Assembly (NCBI RefSeq): GCF_009720725.1
Contig: NZ_WNKT01000019.1
Coordinates: 1-64,000 of the forward strand
DNA from: Allochromatium palmeri
Lineage (GTDB): Bacteria > Pseudomonadota > Gammaproteobacteria > Chromatiales > Chromatiaceae
Direction: 5' to 3'
DNA: 64,000 nucleotides
The notes under the pieces are model-generated. The model ran no database searches. It was given only the letters and a program-made list of their open reading frames with translations, and was not told the DNA's origin. Numbering within the stretch: position 1 is the stretch's first letter; each line of letters opens with the position of its first letter. This document shows, piece by piece, positions 38,878 to 49,446 of the stretch. The translations under genes were made by a program, and so were the position numbers.

Positions 38878-41433
38878 TCAAACGACCAGATTGAGCAGCT
38901 TGCCCGGCACCAGGATCGCTTTGCGGATCGGCTTGCCGTCGATGAACTTGGCGATCTGCTCATCGGCCAATGCGGCGGCCTGGACGGTCGCCTGATCAGC
39001 GTCGGCTGACACCTTGACGCGGCCGCGCATCTTGCCGTTGACCTGGACCACATAGTCGAGACTGTCCTGCTTGAGCGCGTCCTCATCGACGCTCGGCCAG
39101 CCGCCGTTGAGGATGTCATTACCGAAGCCCAGCTCGCGCCACAGATGATGGGTGACGTGCGGCGCGATGGGCGCCAGCAGTTGCAGCACGATCCCCACGC
39201 CCTCGCGGATCACCGCCGCCCGCGCGGTCGAGGATTCCAGCCGGTAGAGCGCGTTGACCATGGTCATGCAGCCCGAGACCACGGTGTTGAACTGCTGGCG
39301 CTCGTAATCGTAGAGCGCCTTCTTGAGCGCGGTGTGGATCTCGCGCCGGGCGACCTGAGCTGGTTCGTCCAGCTCGCCTGAATCTGGCATGGAACGGATC
39401 GACTCAGCCTCGCCGACTGCCAGCGCCCACAACCGACGGATGAAGCGGAACGCGCCCTCGACGCCCTCGTCGTTCCATTCGAGCGACTGATCGGGCGGCG
39501 AAGTAAACATCGTGTAGAGGCGCACCGTATCGGCGCCATAACGCTCGGTCAGAGTCTGCGGATCGACGCCATTGTTCTTGGACTTGGACATCTTCTCGAT
39601 GCCGCCGAAGTGGACCGGCTGACCGTCGGACTGGAGCCGGCCACCGAGCAGCTTGCCCTTTTCGTCGCGCTCGACCTCGACCTCTGCCGGGTTGAACCAC
39701 TGCTTGCGGCCCTCGGCGTCCTCGCGATACCAGGTCTCGGCGACCACCATGCCCTGGGTGAGCAGATTGGTGAAGGGTTCGTCACAGTCGACCAGCCCCT
39801 CGTCGCGCATCAGCTTGTGGAAAAAGCGCGCATAGAGCAGATGCAGGATGGCGTGCTCGATGCCGCCGATGTACTGATCGACCGGCAGCCAGTAGCTGGC
39901 GCGTTCATCGAGCATGGCCGTGTCGCAGTCGGGCGAGCAGTAGCGCGCGTAATACCAGCTCGACTCGAAGAAGGTATCGAAGGTGTCGGTCTCGCGTGTC
40001 TCGTCGCCAGCGAGCTGATAGAACTCGGGCATCTTCTTGAGCGGCGAGCCGGAGCCGTCGACGACGACATCCTCGGGCAGTCGCACGGGTAGATCGGTCT
40101 CGGGACGGATCTCGCCATCGGCGGTCCTGACCACCGGAATCGGACAGCCCCAGTAGCGCTGACGTGAGACACCCCAGTCGCGCAACCGGAAGTTGATGGT
40201 CTTGCTGCCCGTGTTGCGCTCGGCAAGCCAGTCGGCGATGGCGTCGAAGGCCGCTTCCGAGGTCAGGCCGTCGAAAGGACCGGAGTCGAAAAGCACGCCC
40301 TTTTCGGTATAGGCGGCCTGCTCGATTCCGCATGGGCTGCCGTCGGCCGAACGGATGACGGCTTTTTTGGCGATGCCGTAACGCTCGGCAAACTCCCAGT
40401 CGCGCTGATCGTGTGCCGGCACCGCCATCACCGCGCCGGTGCCATAGCCCATGAGCACGAAATTGGCCGCATAGATGGGCACCGGCTCGCCGGTGATGGG
40501 ATGGAGAGCGTCGAGGCCGAGCGGATGGCCTTTCTTCTCCATGGTTTCGAGTTCGGCTTCGGACGTGCCGCCCTGACGGCACTCGTCGATGAAGGCCGCG
40601 AGCGCCGGGTTCTGCTCAGCGGCACGCTGTGCCAGCGGATGTTCGGCGGCCACCGCGACATAGGTCACGCCCATGACGGTGTCGGGACGGGTGGTGTAGA
40701 TGCCGAGCGTCTCGTCAGAGCCGGCGACGCCGAACTCCATGTGCACACCTTCGGAGCGCCCGATCCAGTTGCGCTGCATGATCCGCACCCGCTCCGGCCA
40801 GCCGTCCAGTCCGTCGAGCGCGTCCAGCAGTTCCTGCGCATAGTCGGTGATGCGCACCGACCACTGTTCGATCTCGCGCTTCTCGACCAGGGCGCCCGAG
40901 CGCCAGCCGCGCCCGTCGATGACCTGCTCGTTGGCCAGCACTGTCTGGTCGATCGGATCCCAGTTGACCGTGGCCTTGGCGCGATAGGCCAGCCCCTTCT
41001 CGATCAGGCGTGTGAACAGCCACTGCTCCCAGCGATAATAGTCCGGGTCGCAGGTCGCCAGCTCACGCTCCCAGTCGTAACCGAAGCCCAGCGACTTGAG
41101 CTGGCCCTTCATGTACTCAATGTTGGAGCGCGTCCACTGCGAGGGCGGGATACCGTGCTGGATGGCGGCGTTCTCAGCGGGCAGACCGAAGGCGTCCCAG
41201 CCCATCGGCTGGAGCACGTTCTTGCCGAGCAGGCGCTGATAGCGCGCGATTACGTCCCCGATGGTGTAGTTGCGCACATGGCCCATGTGCAGCCGACCCG
41301 AGGGATAGGGAAACATGGACAGGCAATAGAACTTCTCGCGGGACGGATCTTCGACGGCCTTGAAAGACTGCTGCTGTTCCCAATAGCGTTGGGCCGCCGC
41401 CTCGATGGCGCGCGGATCATAGTCGGTCTGCAT
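38878..41433 (-). CDS. leuS: Leucyl-tRNA synthetase
   Basis: An 851-residue class I aminoacyl-tRNA synthetase. The HIGH motif is the family variant in [25 protein letters not shown] appears as [16 protein letters not shown]. The editing domain (about 220-420) has [23 protein letters not shown]. The C-terminus ends [15 protein letters not shown]. It charges tRNA-Leu in the cytoplasm. Length and both ends are normal. Confidence 0.98.
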   Translation of the reverse strand: MQTDYDPRAIEAAAQRYWEQQQSFKAVEDPSREKFYCLSMFPYPSGRLHMGHVRNYTIGDVIARYQRLLGKNVLQPMGWDAFGLPAENAAIQHGIPPSQWTRSNIEYMKGQLKSLGFGYDWERELATCDPDYYRWEQWLFTRLIEKGLAYRAKATVNWDPIDQTVLANEQVIDGRGWRSGALVEKREIEQWSVRITDYAQELLDALDGLDGWPERVRIMQRNWIGRSEGVHMEFGVAGSDETLGIYTTRPDTVMGVTYVAVAAEHPLAQRAAEQNPALAAFIDECRQGGTSEAELETMEKKGHPLGLDALHPITGEPVPIYAANFVLMGYGTGAVMAVPAHDQRDWEFAERYGIAKKAVIRSADGSPCGIEQAAYTEKGVLFDSGPFDGLTSEAAFDAIADWLAERNTGSKTINFRLRDWGVSRQRYWGCPIPVVRTADGEIRPETDLPVRLPEDVVVDGSGSPLKKMPEFYQLAGDETRETDTFDTFFESSWYYARYCSPDCDTAMLDERASYWLPVDQYIGGIEHAILHLLYARFFHKLMRDEGLVDCDEPFTNLLTQGMVVAETWYREDAEGRKQWFNPAEVEVERDEKGKLLGGRLQSDGQPVHFGGIEKMSKSKNNGVDPQTLTERYGADTVRLYTMFTSPPDQSLEWNDEGVEGAFRFIRRLWALAVGEAESIRSMPDSGELDEPAQVARREIHTALKKALYDYERQQFNTVVSGCMTMVNALYRLESSTARAAVIREGVGIVLQLLAPIAPHVTHHLWRELGFGNDILNGGWPSVDEDALKQDSLDYVVQVNGKMRGRVKVSADADQATVQAAALADEQIAKFIDGKPIRKAILVPGKLLNLVV

Positions 41434-41601
41434 GGGTGCTGATGGTCCTGACGAAAGAGTGAAGGCTTATAACTGAATGTTGAAACCACGGAGACGCCAA
41501 ACGCGCCTGGGATTCGATCGCGCAAGGATACCGCATGGGCTTTTGCTATCCTAATTCCGAGCACGCCAACATTCCTTAAGCCAACAAAGAGCGACGCCGC
41601 C

Positions 41602-42132
41602 ATGAGCGAAGAACACACGCACGACACCACCGACAAGCTGGTCGATGCCTACGAGCGCATGCTCAAGCAGACCCACGAGGCGATCGAACAGGCGCAGCAG
41701 GAATCGGCGCCCAGGTTTCGCGAGATCCTCGACAAGACGCGCGAGCGCATGGTCGAACTCGGCGAGCTGACCCGCGAGGAGGCCGATAAGGTCTCGGACT
41801 ATGTCCAGCGCGACATCGAGGACGCAGCCAAGTACATCGCCGACACCGGACAGGACATCCGCGACTGGTGGCGCTTCGATCTGGAGCTGATGGAAAAGCG
41901 CATGCTCGACATGTTCAAGCTGGTCGCCGATCAGACCAGCCTGCAACTGGCCCAGTGGGCCGAGACCGCGCGCCAGATGAGTCTCTATCAGGCCGGCGAG
42001 ATCACCGGCCCCGGCACCCTGGTCTGCGACAAGTGCGGCGCCGAGACCCATTTCGTCAAGGCCGGCCGCATTCCGCCCTGCGCCGACTGCGGCGGCACCC
42101 GGTTCCGCCGGCGTACCGAGGACAAGGGCTGA
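41602..42132 (+). CDS. Zinc-ribbon protein, DUF1451 family
   Basis: A 176-residue protein: a charged helical N-terminal region (about 5-130) and a C-terminal zinc ribbon with CDKCG and CADCGG (Cys pairs 17 residues apart). These features match DUF1451 (YbeL type). It is divergent from leuS across a 168-bp gap. Function unknown. Confidence 0.85.
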   Translation: MSEEHTHDTTDKLVDAYERMLKQTHEAIEQAQQESAPRFREILDKTRERMVELGELTREEADKVSDYVQRDIEDAAKYIADTGQDIRDWWRFDLELMEKRMLDMFKLVADQTSLQLAQWAETARQMSLYQAGEITGPGTLVCDKCGAETHFVKAGRIPPCADCGGTRFRRRTEDKG

Positions 42133-42164
42133 TCGGCCTCACCTCGCTCATGGCACCGGACGAC

Positions 42165-42193
42165 TGGTAATCCGATCGGCTCGCGCTTATAGT
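42165..42193 (+). promoter_or_regulatory. Candidate promoter of the gcv operon
   Basis: TATAGT at 42188-42193 is a good -10; the -35 position 17 nt upstream (TGGTAA, 42165-42170) is weak. The predicted start near 42200 lies just ahead of the glycine riboswitch. Confidence 0.5.
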
Positions 42194-42206
42194 GCCGGCT
42201 TCGTGT

Positions 42207-42404
42207 CATGTCCCGTGGGAGAGACCGGCCGTTTGGCCGGCGCCGAAGGCGCAACACCGCCCGGAATCGCTCAGGCAGAAGGACCGCGGGAATAGCGACC
42301 GACTCTGGAGAGCGGCGCGGATCGAGATCCGCGCCCACCGACGGGGCCGCCCGGATGCCAAACGTCCGAGCGCAAACTCTCAGGTCTAGGACAGAGGGGC
42401 GACA
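42207..42404 (+). ncRNA. Tandem glycine riboswitch
   Basis: Two aptamers lie in tandem upstream of gcvT. The first (about 42211-42293) starts GGGAGAGACCGG and contains the conserved CGCCGAAGG and CTCAGGCAGAAGGACCG. The second (about 42303-42402) has CTCTGGAGAGCGG, CACCGACGGGG and CTCAGGTCTAGGACAGAGGGG. This two-aptamer arrangement with the GGAGAG start and AGGACAGAGG end is characteristic. Glycine binding should turn on glycine cleavage genes. Confidence 0.93.
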
Positions 42405-42488
42405 GGCGGGGATCAGGGATCCTCGCTGTTGTCGTTTGCCACGCGCCGCCCGGCCGAGGCAGCCCCTTCATGCCACGAGGAGAGCCGC

Positions 42489-43583
42489 ATGGCCCTGCGT
42501 ACCCCACTCCATTCCGAGCATGCGCGTCTTGGCGCGCGGCTCGTGCCCTTCGGCGGCTGGGACATGCCGCTGCACTACGGCTCTCAGATCGAGGAACACG
42601 ACGCCGTGCGCGAGCACGCTGGTATGTTCGACGTCTCGCACATGTGCCCGGTCGACATCGAGGGACCGGACGCCCAAGGCTTTCTGCGTCGCCTGCTCGC
42701 CAACGACGTCGCCAAGCTCAAGACGGTCGGCAAGGCGCTCTATTCCTGCATGCTCAACGACTCCGGCGGCGTGGTTGACGATCTCATCGTCTATCTGCGC
42801 GGCCCGGCCGGCCACTATCGGCTGGTGGTCAATGCCGGCACAGCCGACAAAGATCTGGCCTGGCTGGAGGCCCGCCGCGAAGGCTTCGACGTCGAGATCC
42901 GTCGTCGCGACGATCTGGCCATGATCGCGGTGCAAGGCCCCAGGGCGCGCGAACTGACCGCGACCTGCCTGCCGCGCGAGATGGCTGAATCCGCCCTGGA
43001 GCTGGCCCCATTCAACGCCACCGAATGCGGCGGCTGGTTCATCGCGCGCACCGGTTATACCGGCGAGGATGGCTTTGAGATCCTGTTACCCGCCGATCAT
43101 GTCGTCGATCTCTGGTCGGTGCTGCTGGACGCCGGTGTCCGGCCCTGTGGTCTGGGCGCGCGCGATACGCTGCGTCTGGAAGCCGGGATGAACCTCTATG
43201 GTCAGGACATGGGCGAGGACGTCGGCCCGCTGGAAGCCGGCCTGGAATGGACCATCGCCTGGGAGCCGGCCGAGCGCGATTTCATCGGCCGCGCCGCGCT
43301 GGAAGAGTTGCGCGCGAGTCCCGAGCGGCGCGAATTCGTCGGGCTACTACTGACCGGGCGCGGCGTGCTCCGAGCCCATCAGACCGTGCTCAGCCATGGG
43401 CGCGAGGTCGGCGAGATCACCTCCGGCGGTTTCGCGCCAACACTGCAACGCTCGATCGCGCTGGCGCGCGTGGCGCCCGGTCTGGGCGAGACCTGCGAGG
43501 TCGATATCCGCGGTAAGCCGGTTCCGGCGCGCATCGTCAAGCCGCCGTTCGTGCGCCAGGGCCGGATCCTGGTCGAGCTGTGA
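42489..43583 (+). CDS. gcvT: Glycine cleavage system T protein (aminomethyltransferase)
   Basis: A 364-residue enzyme that takes the aminomethyl group from GcvH, releases ammonia and makes methylene-tetrahydrofolate. Family features are [54 protein letters not shown] and [21 protein letters not shown]. The ATG at 42489 has a GAGGAG site 9 nt upstream; an earlier in-frame ATG (42429) lies next to the riboswitch and is rejected. It is the first gene of gcvT-gcvH-gcvPA-tpx-gcvPB. Confidence 0.97.
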   Translation: MALRTPLHSEHARLGARLVPFGGWDMPLHYGSQIEEHDAVREHAGMFDVSHMCPVDIEGPDAQGFLRRLLANDVAKLKTVGKALYSCMLNDSGGVVDDLIVYLRGPAGHYRLVVNAGTADKDLAWLEARREGFDVEIRRRDDLAMIAVQGPRARELTATCLPREMAESALELAPFNATECGGWFIARTGYTGEDGFEILLPADHVVDLWSVLLDAGVRPCGLGARDTLRLEAGMNLYGQDMGEDVGPLEAGLEWTIAWEPAERDFIGRAALEELRASPERREFVGLLLTGRGVLRAHQTVLSHGREVGEITSGGFAPTLQRSIALARVAPGLGETCEVDIRGKPVPARIVKPPFVRQGRILVEL

Positions 43584-43635
43584 ACGTCTAAAAAATCCCT
43601 TTGCCTGTCTGACCATTCATTCGGAGTGACCCGCT

Positions 43636-44028
43636 ATGAGCAACCTGCCTGCTGATCTGAAATACACCAAGACCCACGAATGGGTGCGCGACAACGGCGA
43701 CGGTACCGTCACTGTCGGCATCACCGACCATGCCCAGGACGCACTCGGCGACATCGTGTTCGTCGAAGTGCCCGAGAACGGGCGCACAGTCGCCGCCGAG
43801 GAGGCCAGCGCCGTGGTCGAGTCGGTCAAGGCTGCCTCCGACATCTATTCGCCCCTCGCCGGCGAGATCGTCGAGGGCAACGCGGCGCTCGCCGACACCC
43901 CGGACGCCATCAACACCAGTCCCTACGAGGACGGCTGGATCTTCCGTCTGACACCAGCCGACATGGGCGCGCTCGCCGGCCTGCTCGATGCGGCGGCCTA
44001 TGAGCAGATCGTCGCCGACGAGTCCTGA
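43636..44028 (+). CDS. gcvH: Glycine cleavage system H protein
   Basis: A 130-residue lipoyl carrier protein that shuttles the aminomethyl intermediate between P, T and L proteins. The lipoyl-lysine motif is [17 protein letters not shown], with the modified Lys near residue 65. The N-terminus [37 protein letters not shown] is typical. It lies 52 bp after gcvT. Confidence 0.98.
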   Translation: MSNLPADLKYTKTHEWVRDNGDGTVTVGITDHAQDALGDIVFVEVPENGRTVAAEEASAVVESVKAASDIYSPLAGEIVEGNAALADTPDAINTSPYEDGWIFRLTPADMGALAGLLDAAAYEQIVADES

Positions 44029-44074
44029 TCCACCCTGCCCGCTCTCATCGTCCAACCCAAGCGGTCGAACTCGC

Positions 44075-45481
44075 ATGCCGTTCATCCCACACACACCAGA
44101 CGACATCGCCGCGATGCTCGCGACCATCGGGGTCGACTCCATCGAGGCGCTCTTCGACGAGATCCCGGCGGATCTGCGCGTCGGCGCACCGGCGCTCAAT
44201 GCTATTCCAAACGCGCTCTCGGAGATGGAGATCACGCGCCTGATGCAAGCGCGCGCCCGCACCGATGGCCAACCCCTGTGCTTCATCGGCGCCGGGGCCT
44301 ATGAGCATCATATCCCGGCCGCCGTCTGGCAGATCGCCACGCGCGGCGAGTTCTACAGTGCCTATACGCCCTATCAGGCCGAGGCCAGCCAGGGCACGCT
44401 TCAGTTGCTCTATGAGTTCCAGTCGATGATGACGGCGCTCACCGGGCTGGATGCCTCCAACGCCTCGCTCTACGACGGCGCCTCGGCGCTGGCCGAGGCG
44501 GTGCTGATGGCGGTGCGTGCCAATCGCCAGACCAAGTCACAGCGCGTTCTGATCCCGCGTGCGCTGCATCCGGCCTACCGGCGCACGCTGCGCGCGATCA
44601 TCGAACCGCAGGGCCTTGAGCTGGTAGAGGTGGATTTCGATCCGCGCGGTGGGCACACGCCGGTCGAGCGGCTGGAGGCGGCAGCGGGCAGCGAGGAATG
44701 CGCCGCTGTCGTCATCAATCAGCCAAATTTCTTCGGTATCCTGGAAGCGGTCGATGAACTGACCGATTGGGCGCACGCGCACAAAGCGCTGGCGATCGCC
44801 GTGGTCAATCCGGTCGCGCTGGCCCTGCTCTCGCCGCCGGGCGACTGGGGTGCGAAGGGTGCCGACATTGCCTGTGGCGAGGCTCAGCCGCTGGGGATGC
44901 CGCTGTCCTCGGGCGGACCCTATGCCGGTTTTCTGTGCTGCAAGCAGGAGTATGTACGCCAGCTTCCCGGCCGCATCGTCGGACGCACCCTGGATCTGGA
45001 CGGCAAGCCTGGCTTCACGCTCACGCTCCAGGCGCGCGAGCAGCACATCCGGCGCGGCAAGGCGACGTCTAATATCTGTACCAACCAGGGTCTGCTGGTG
45101 ACGGCGGCGACCATTCATATGGCGCTGCTTGGAGCCGAGGGACTGGAGCGGGTGGCGGCGAACTGTCATGCCAACACGCGCCGGCTGGGCGAGTTGCTCG
45201 GCGCCATCCCTGGAGTCGAACCGCTGTTCGAGCGCCCGGTCTTCCATGAACTGGCGCTGCGTCTGCCGGCACCGACGGCCGAGCTGCTACGTTCGCTGGC
45301 CGCCGAGGACATCCTGGGCGGCTTCGATCTCGGGCCGGACTATCCCGAACTCGACCCGGCGCTCCTGGTATGCGCGACCGAGATGCGCACCGAGGACGAA
45401 CTGCGCCGCTATGCCGATACCCTGGCACGGCTCATTGCCACGCCAGTCACCTCGTCTTCTGGCCAGGTGAGTCAGGTCTAG
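44075..45481 (+). CDS. gcvPA: Glycine decarboxylase subunit 1
   Basis: A 468-residue protein, the N-terminal half of a split P protein. It starts [75 protein letters not shown] and [22 protein letters not shown] are diagnostic. It lacks the PLP lysine, which is in subunit 2. The ATG at 44075 gives the family start. It is separated from gcvPB by tpx and a hairpin. Confidence 0.97.
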   Translation: MPFIPHTPDDIAAMLATIGVDSIEALFDEIPADLRVGAPALNAIPNALSEMEITRLMQARARTDGQPLCFIGAGAYEHHIPAAVWQIATRGEFYSAYTPYQAEASQGTLQLLYEFQSMMTALTGLDASNASLYDGASALAEAVLMAVRANRQTKSQRVLIPRALHPAYRRTLRAIIEPQGLELVEVDFDPRGGHTPVERLEAAAGSEECAAVVINQPNFFGILEAVDELTDWAHAHKALAIAVVNPVALALLSPPGDWGAKGADIACGEAQPLGMPLSSGGPYAGFLCCKQEYVRQLPGRIVGRTLDLDGKPGFTLTLQAREQHIRRGKATSNICTNQGLLVTAATIHMALLGAEGLERVAANCHANTRRLGELLGAIPGVEPLFERPVFHELALRLPAPTAELLRSLAAEDILGGFDLGPDYPELDPALLVCATEMRTEDELRRYADTLARLIATPVTSSSGQVSQV

Positions 45482-45547
45482 CCGAAATCCAGCCGGCCTG
45501 ACCGAAGACCAGAAGACTTCATTCACATCCAGCCCTGGAGACCAGAG

Positions 45548-46045
45548 ATGGCCCAAACCGCACTGCAAGGCAACCCCGTCACGCTCAGCGGCGAACTTCC
45601 GGCCGTCGGTAGCGTCGCGCCCGACTTCCAGCTCGTCGACAAGGATCTGGCCGACCGCTCACTGGCCGATTTCGCCGGCAAGAAGAAGCTGCTCAACATC
45701 GTCCCGAGCCTGGACACCCCGGTCTGCGCGACCTCGACCAAAAAGTTCAACGCCGCCATGGCCGCCAAGCCCGAGGCCGTGGCCCTGGTCGTCTCGGCTG
45801 ATCTGCCCTTCGCCATGGGCCGCTTCTGTGGTGCTGAGGGGATCGAGAACGTCATCGGTTTGTCGATGATGCGCTCGCGCCACTTCGCCAAGGACTATGG
45901 CGTCCTGATCGAGGACAGCCCGCTCGCTGGCATCACCGCACGCGCGGTCGTGGTGCTCGACGCCGACAACCGGGTGGTCTACACCCAGCTCGTCCCCGAG
46001 ATCACCGAAGAGCCTGATTACGAGGCCGCCCTGGCCGCGCTCTGA
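45548..46045 (+). CDS. tpx: Thiol peroxidase (Tpx)
   Basis: A 165-residue atypical 2-Cys peroxiredoxin reducing peroxides with thioredoxin. The peroxidatic Cys is in [19 protein letters not shown] (about residue 60) and the resolving Cys in [18 protein letters not shown] (about 94). It is inserted between the two gcvP subunit genes, 66 bp after gcvPA, and followed by a hairpin. Placement in the riboswitch-controlled operon suggests partial co-expression. Confidence 0.96.
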   Translation: MAQTALQGNPVTLSGELPAVGSVAPDFQLVDKDLADRSLADFAGKKKLLNIVPSLDTPVCATSTKKFNAAMAAKPEAVALVVSADLPFAMGRFCGAEGIENVIGLSMMRSRHFAKDYGVLIEDSPLAGITARAVVVLDADNRVVYTQLVPEITEEPDYEAALAAL

Positions 46046-46054
46046 GTCCTGTCC

Positions 46055-46077
46055 GTCCCCCGAAGCCCTCGGGGGAC
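46055..46077 (+). terminator. GC-rich hairpin between tpx and gcvPB
   Basis: GTCCCCCGA and TCGGGGGAC form a perfect 9-bp stem with a 5-nt loop, 9 bp after the tpx stop. There is no U-run, so it may attenuate, or protect the upstream mRNA, rather than fully terminate. Confidence 0.5.
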
Positions 46078-46107
46078 TCACCTAAGTCAACCCATGATCG
46101 CCTCGCC

Positions 46108-47577
46108 ATGCTGATCCAAGAGCAATCCAGAACCGGCCGCCGTGCCACGGCGCAAGCGCCGCTCCATTCGCCCGAGGTCGCCGATATCCCTGAGGGACTG
46201 CGCCGCCGCGCCCGACCCGCGCTGCCGGAGGTCTCCGAGATGCAGGCGGTGCGCCACTATACGCGGCTGTCGCAGCAGAACTTCTCGATCGACACCCATT
46301 TCTATCCGCTCGGCTCCTGTACCATGAAGTACAACCCCCGGGCCTGTAACAGTCTGGCGATGCTGCCTGGTTTCCTGGGGCGTCATCCGCTGGCACCGGA
46401 GACGCATGGGCAGGGCCTCCTGGCCTGTCTGTTCGACCTGCAAGAGATCCTCAAGGCCGTGACTGGCATGCACGCCGTCTCGCTCGCCCCCTCGGCCGGC
46501 GCGCAGGGCGAGTTCGCCGGCGTGGCTATGATCCGCGCCTATCATCGCGCGCGCGGCGATCACGCCCGCACCGAGATCCTGGTTCCGGATGCCGCGCACG
46601 GCACCAACCCGGCCTCGGCGGTGATGTGCGGCTTCAAGGTACGCGAGATCCCGACCGGGTCCGATGGCGATGTCGACCTCGACGCCCTGCGCGCGGCGGT
46701 CGGTCCGCAGACGGCCGGCATCATGCTCACCAACCCGAGTACGGTCGGTGTCTTCGATCGCAACATCCAGGCCATCGCCCAGGCGGTGCACGCGGCCGGC
46801 GGACTGCTCTATTACGATGGGGCCAACCTCAACGCCATCCTCGGCCAGGTGCGCCCCGGCGACATGGGCTTCGACGTCATCCACATGAACCTGCACAAGA
46901 CCTTCTCGACCCCGCACGGCGGCGGCGGTCCGGGCGCGGGTCCGGTGGGTGTCTCCAAGCGTCTGGAGCCCTATCTGCCGGTGCCGCTGGTCGCGCACGA
47001 GGACGCCGGATACCTCTGGCTGACCGAGTCCGACCGCCCCGAGAGCATCGGCCGGCTGACGGCCTTCGGCGGCAACATGGGCATCCTGCTGCGTGCCTAT
47101 ATCTATGCGCGGCTGATCGGACGCGAGGGCATGGGCCGGGTGGCCGAGTTCGCCACGCTCAACGCCAACTATCTGCTCGCACGGCTCCAGGAAGCCGGAT
47201 TCGAGGCCGCCTATCCCGAGCGGCGCGCCAGCCATGAGTTCATCGTCACCCTCAAGCGCGAAGCGCGCGAGTTCGGCGTGAACACCATGGACTTCGCCAA
47301 GCGCCTGCTCGATTACGGCTATCACGCCCCGACCACCTATTTTCCGCTGCTGGTGCCCGAGTGCCTGCTGATCGAGCCGACCGAGACCGAGAGCAAGGAA
47401 GATCTCGACGGCTTCGTCGCGGCCATGACCGCCATTCGACACGAGGCGCAGGAGACTCCCGAACAGGTCAAGGGCGCGCCTCACAGCCTGCCGGTGCGCC
47501 GACTCGACGACGTGCGCGCGGCACGTCAACTGGATCTGGCCTGGACGCCGGGCGCCAGCGAGGATGCGCATGGCTAA
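46108..47577 (+). CDS. gcvPB: Glycine decarboxylase subunit 2
   Basis: A 489-residue protein, the PLP-bearing half of the split P protein. The PLP lysine is in [62 protein letters not shown] and [10 protein letters not shown] are also typical. With gcvPA it decarboxylates glycine and loads the aminomethyl group on GcvH. Its 3' end overlaps the dgkA start region by 8 bp. Confidence 0.97.
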   Translation: MLIQEQSRTGRRATAQAPLHSPEVADIPEGLRRRARPALPEVSEMQAVRHYTRLSQQNFSIDTHFYPLGSCTMKYNPRACNSLAMLPGFLGRHPLAPETHGQGLLACLFDLQEILKAVTGMHAVSLAPSAGAQGEFAGVAMIRAYHRARGDHARTEILVPDAAHGTNPASAVMCGFKVREIPTGSDGDVDLDALRAAVGPQTAGIMLTNPSTVGVFDRNIQAIAQAVHAAGGLLYYDGANLNAILGQVRPGDMGFDVIHMNLHKTFSTPHGGGGPGAGPVGVSKRLEPYLPVPLVAHEDAGYLWLTESDRPESIGRLTAFGGNMGILLRAYIYARLIGREGMGRVAEFATLNANYLLARLQEAGFEAAYPERRASHEFIVTLKREAREFGVNTMDFAKRLLDYGYHAPTTYFPLLVPECLLIEPTETESKEDLDGFVAAMTAIRHEAQETPEQVKGAPHSLPVRRLDDVRAARQLDLAWTPGASEDAHG

Positions 47578-47941
47578 CCACAATGGAGGCGGTTGGCGGC
47601 GCGTGGTGCGCGCCTTCGGCTATTCGATGAAGGGGTTCAAGGCCTGCTTCGAGCTGGAGGAGGCTTTTCGGCAGGAGATCTTTCTGTTGATCCCGCTGGT
47701 TCCGCTCGGACTCTGGCTCGGCGACTCGCCCGTCGAATGCGCCATGCTGGTCGGGAGTCTGCTGCTCGTCCCCATCGTCGAGCTGCTCAACTCGGCCATC
47801 GAGGCCAATGTCGACCGCGTCGGGCTGGAGCGTCACGAACTCTCCGGGCGCGCCAAGGACATTGCCTCGGCAGCTGTGTTCTCCAGTATCGCGTTCTGTC
47901 TGGTGGTCTGGGCGCTGATCCTGCTGCCCAAATGGGTGTGA
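47570..47941 (+). CDS. dgkA: Diacylglycerol kinase
   Basis: A 123-residue small integral membrane kinase that recycles diacylglycerol to phosphatidate. It has three membrane segments: [45 protein letters not shown] (with the ELLNSAIE catalytic motif) and [16 protein letters not shown]. The ATG at 47570 has GCGAGG about 6 nt upstream; an ATG at 47564 is also in frame. It overlaps the end of gcvPB. Confidence 0.93.
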   Translation: MANHNGGGWRRVVRAFGYSMKGFKACFELEEAFRQEIFLLIPLVPLGLWLGDSPVECAMLVGSLLLVPIVELLNSAIEANVDRVGLERHELSGRAKDIASAAVFSSIAFCLVVWALILLPKWV

Positions 47942-47947
47942 GTGCGC

Positions 47948-47986
47948 CCGGCGCCGATTGGATATCCAGCGTCCAACCGGCGCCGG
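47948..47986. terminator. Hairpin between convergent dgkA and htpX
   Basis: CCGGCGCCGATTGGA (47948-47962) pairs with TCCAACCGGCGCCGG (47972-47986), one offset base on each side, around a 9-nt loop. It lies 6 bp after the dgkA stop. U-runs are poor on both sides. Confidence 0.6.
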
Positions 47987-48035
47987 CGCTTTCGACATCA
48001 GATCAGTTCAAGTGTGATGCATCCAGGAACGCCGC

Positions 48036-48914
48036 TCAGGACTCCAGTGCTGCGATGCGTTTCTCCAGCGGCGGATGGCTGCGGAAGAGCGCCATGAACC
48101 CCTCACTGACCTGGCCCGAGACGCCGAAGGCAGCAAACTCACCAGACGGCAGGTCTTGCGGCTCATGCACGCGCTGGAGTGCACGCAGCGCCGAGGCCAT
48201 CTGCTGCCGGCTGGTAAGGCTCGCGCCGCCGGCATCAGCTCGATACTCGCGATAGCGCGAGAACCACATCACGATCATGGTCGCCAGCACCGAGAGCATC
48301 AGCTCGGCGACGATCGACGACACGAAGTAACCCACGCCATAGCCCTGCTCGTTCTTCAGGATCACGCGGTCGACCACATGGCCGACGATGCGCGAGAGGA
48401 AGACGACAAAGGTATTGACCACGCCCTGGATGAGCGCGAGCGTCACCATGTCGCCATTGGCGACATGACTGATCTCGTGACCGATGACCGCCTCAACCTC
48501 GTCCTCGCGCATGTTCCGCAGCAATCCGGTGCTGACGGCCACCAGCGCCTCATTGCGATTCCAGCCGGTCGCGAAAGCATTGGGGTCGGGCGTGTCGAAG
48601 ATCCCGACCTCGGGCATGCCGATGCCGGCCTGCTCGGCCTGACGCGCGACCGTTTCCATCAACCACTGCTCCAGTTGGTTGGATGGCTGCTCGATGACAT
48701 GGACACCCATGCCACGCTTGGCCAGGGTCTTGGACAGAAACAGCGAGATCAGCGAGCCACTGAAACCGATGACGGCGGCCATGATCAGCAGCGAGCCCAT
48801 GTCGATACCGCCGCTCTCCAGCAGCAGGCCGTCGATCCCAAGTAGCCGGAAAACGACGCTGATGACCACCAGCACGGCGGCGTTGGTTGCCAGAAACAGC
48901 AAAATACGCATCAT
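48036..48914 (-). CDS. htpX: Protease HtpX
   Basis: A 292-residue inner-membrane zinc metalloprotease in membrane-protein quality control. Two N-terminal membrane segments (ILLFLATNAAVLVVISVVFRLLG and GSLLIMAAVIGFSGSLISLFLS) precede the zinc site in VEAVIGHEISHVANGDMVTLALIQG (HEISH, about residues 143-147), with the distal Glu in SRYREYRADAGGASL. Length matches the family. Confidence 0.97.
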   Translation of the reverse strand: MMRILLFLATNAAVLVVISVVFRLLGIDGLLLESGGIDMGSLLIMAAVIGFSGSLISLFLSKTLAKRGMGVHVIEQPSNQLEQWLMETVARQAEQAGIGMPEVGIFDTPDPNAFATGWNRNEALVAVSTGLLRNMREDEVEAVIGHEISHVANGDMVTLALIQGVVNTFVVFLSRIVGHVVDRVILKNEQGYGVGYFVSSIVAELMLSVLATMIVMWFSRYREYRADAGGASLTSRQQMASALRALQRVHEPQDLPSGEFAAFGVSGQVSEGFMALFRSHPPLEKRIAALES

Positions 48915-49057
48915 GTCGAGGTAACCTTTAATTTAACCATTTAAAAAACAAGTATTTGATCGCCAGATGGCCACTGGGACACAAGCCCCAAGATGCGCGT
49001 TGAGCACTGGCGCGTAAGATGGGGACAGAGTCCGAACAAAAAAATGTGAAAAAACGC

Positions 49058-49086
49058 TAGACAAACCTAACGAGCATCTGTAGCAT
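49058..49086 (+). promoter_or_regulatory. Promoter of the tRNA-Ala/tRNA-Glu pair
   Basis: TAGACA (49058-49063), a 17-nt spacer and TAGCAT (49081-49086) form a sigma-70-like promoter whose start would be about 12 nt ahead of tRNA-Ala. The surrounding 48915-49100 is AT-rich and otherwise empty. Confidence 0.6.
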
Positions 49087-49104
49087 TAACGGTCTCAGAG
49101 CACT

Positions 49105-49180
49105 GGGGCCATAGCTCAGCTGGGAGAGCGCAACACTGGCAGTGTTGAGGTCGGCGGTTCGATCCCGCCTGGCTCCACCA
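49105..49180 (+). tRNA. tRNA-Ala (GGC)
   Basis: A 76-nt cloverleaf with encoded CCA. Acceptor GGGGCCA pairs with TGGCTCC; the anticodon arm CAACA-CTGGCAG-TGTTG gives anticodon GGC; the T arm has GGTTCGATCCC. Confidence 0.97.
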
Positions 49181-49239
49181 AATTCAAACAGGTTCGATGA
49201 TCAAGTCCAGTTCGTCGAATTCGTTGGGAAACGATTATT

Positions 49240-49315
49240 GTCCCCATCGTCTAGTGGCCTAGGACACCGCCCTTTCACGGCGGTAACCGGGGTTCGAACC
49301 CCCGTGGGGACGCCA
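49240..49315 (+). tRNA. tRNA-Glu (TTC)
   Basis: A 76-nt cloverleaf with encoded CCA. Acceptor GTCCCCA pairs with TGGGGAC; the loop CTTTCAC gives anticodon TTC; the T arm has GGTTCGAACCC. It follows tRNA-Ala by 59 bp, so co-transcription is likely. Glutamyl-tRNA charging is the known HipA target step. Confidence 0.97.
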
Positions 49316-49323
49316 CATTTAAG

Positions 49324-49352
49324 AAAGACCTGTGATGAAAATCCAGGTCTTT
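49324..49352 (+). terminator. Intrinsic terminator after tRNA-Glu
   Basis: AAAGACCTG and CAGGTCTTT form a 9-bp stem with an 11-nt loop, and Ts continue to 49355. Confidence 0.85.
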
Positions 49353-49446
49353 TTTGTTGTGCCGCCAAGAAATTAAGGTCTGGGCCCAAAAAGCCCGCGC
49401 GCGGCGGGCTTAGTGGAAGGCGCTATCCGTGGCGCTGAAGTTGGCG

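Noticed and set aside
40411-41442. 343-codon plus-strand frame opposite leuS
   Set aside because: Antisense shadow; leuS has all its motifs in the other strand.
49142-49438. Frame across tRNA-Ala and tRNA-Glu
   Set aside because: Overlaps two well-formed tRNAs.
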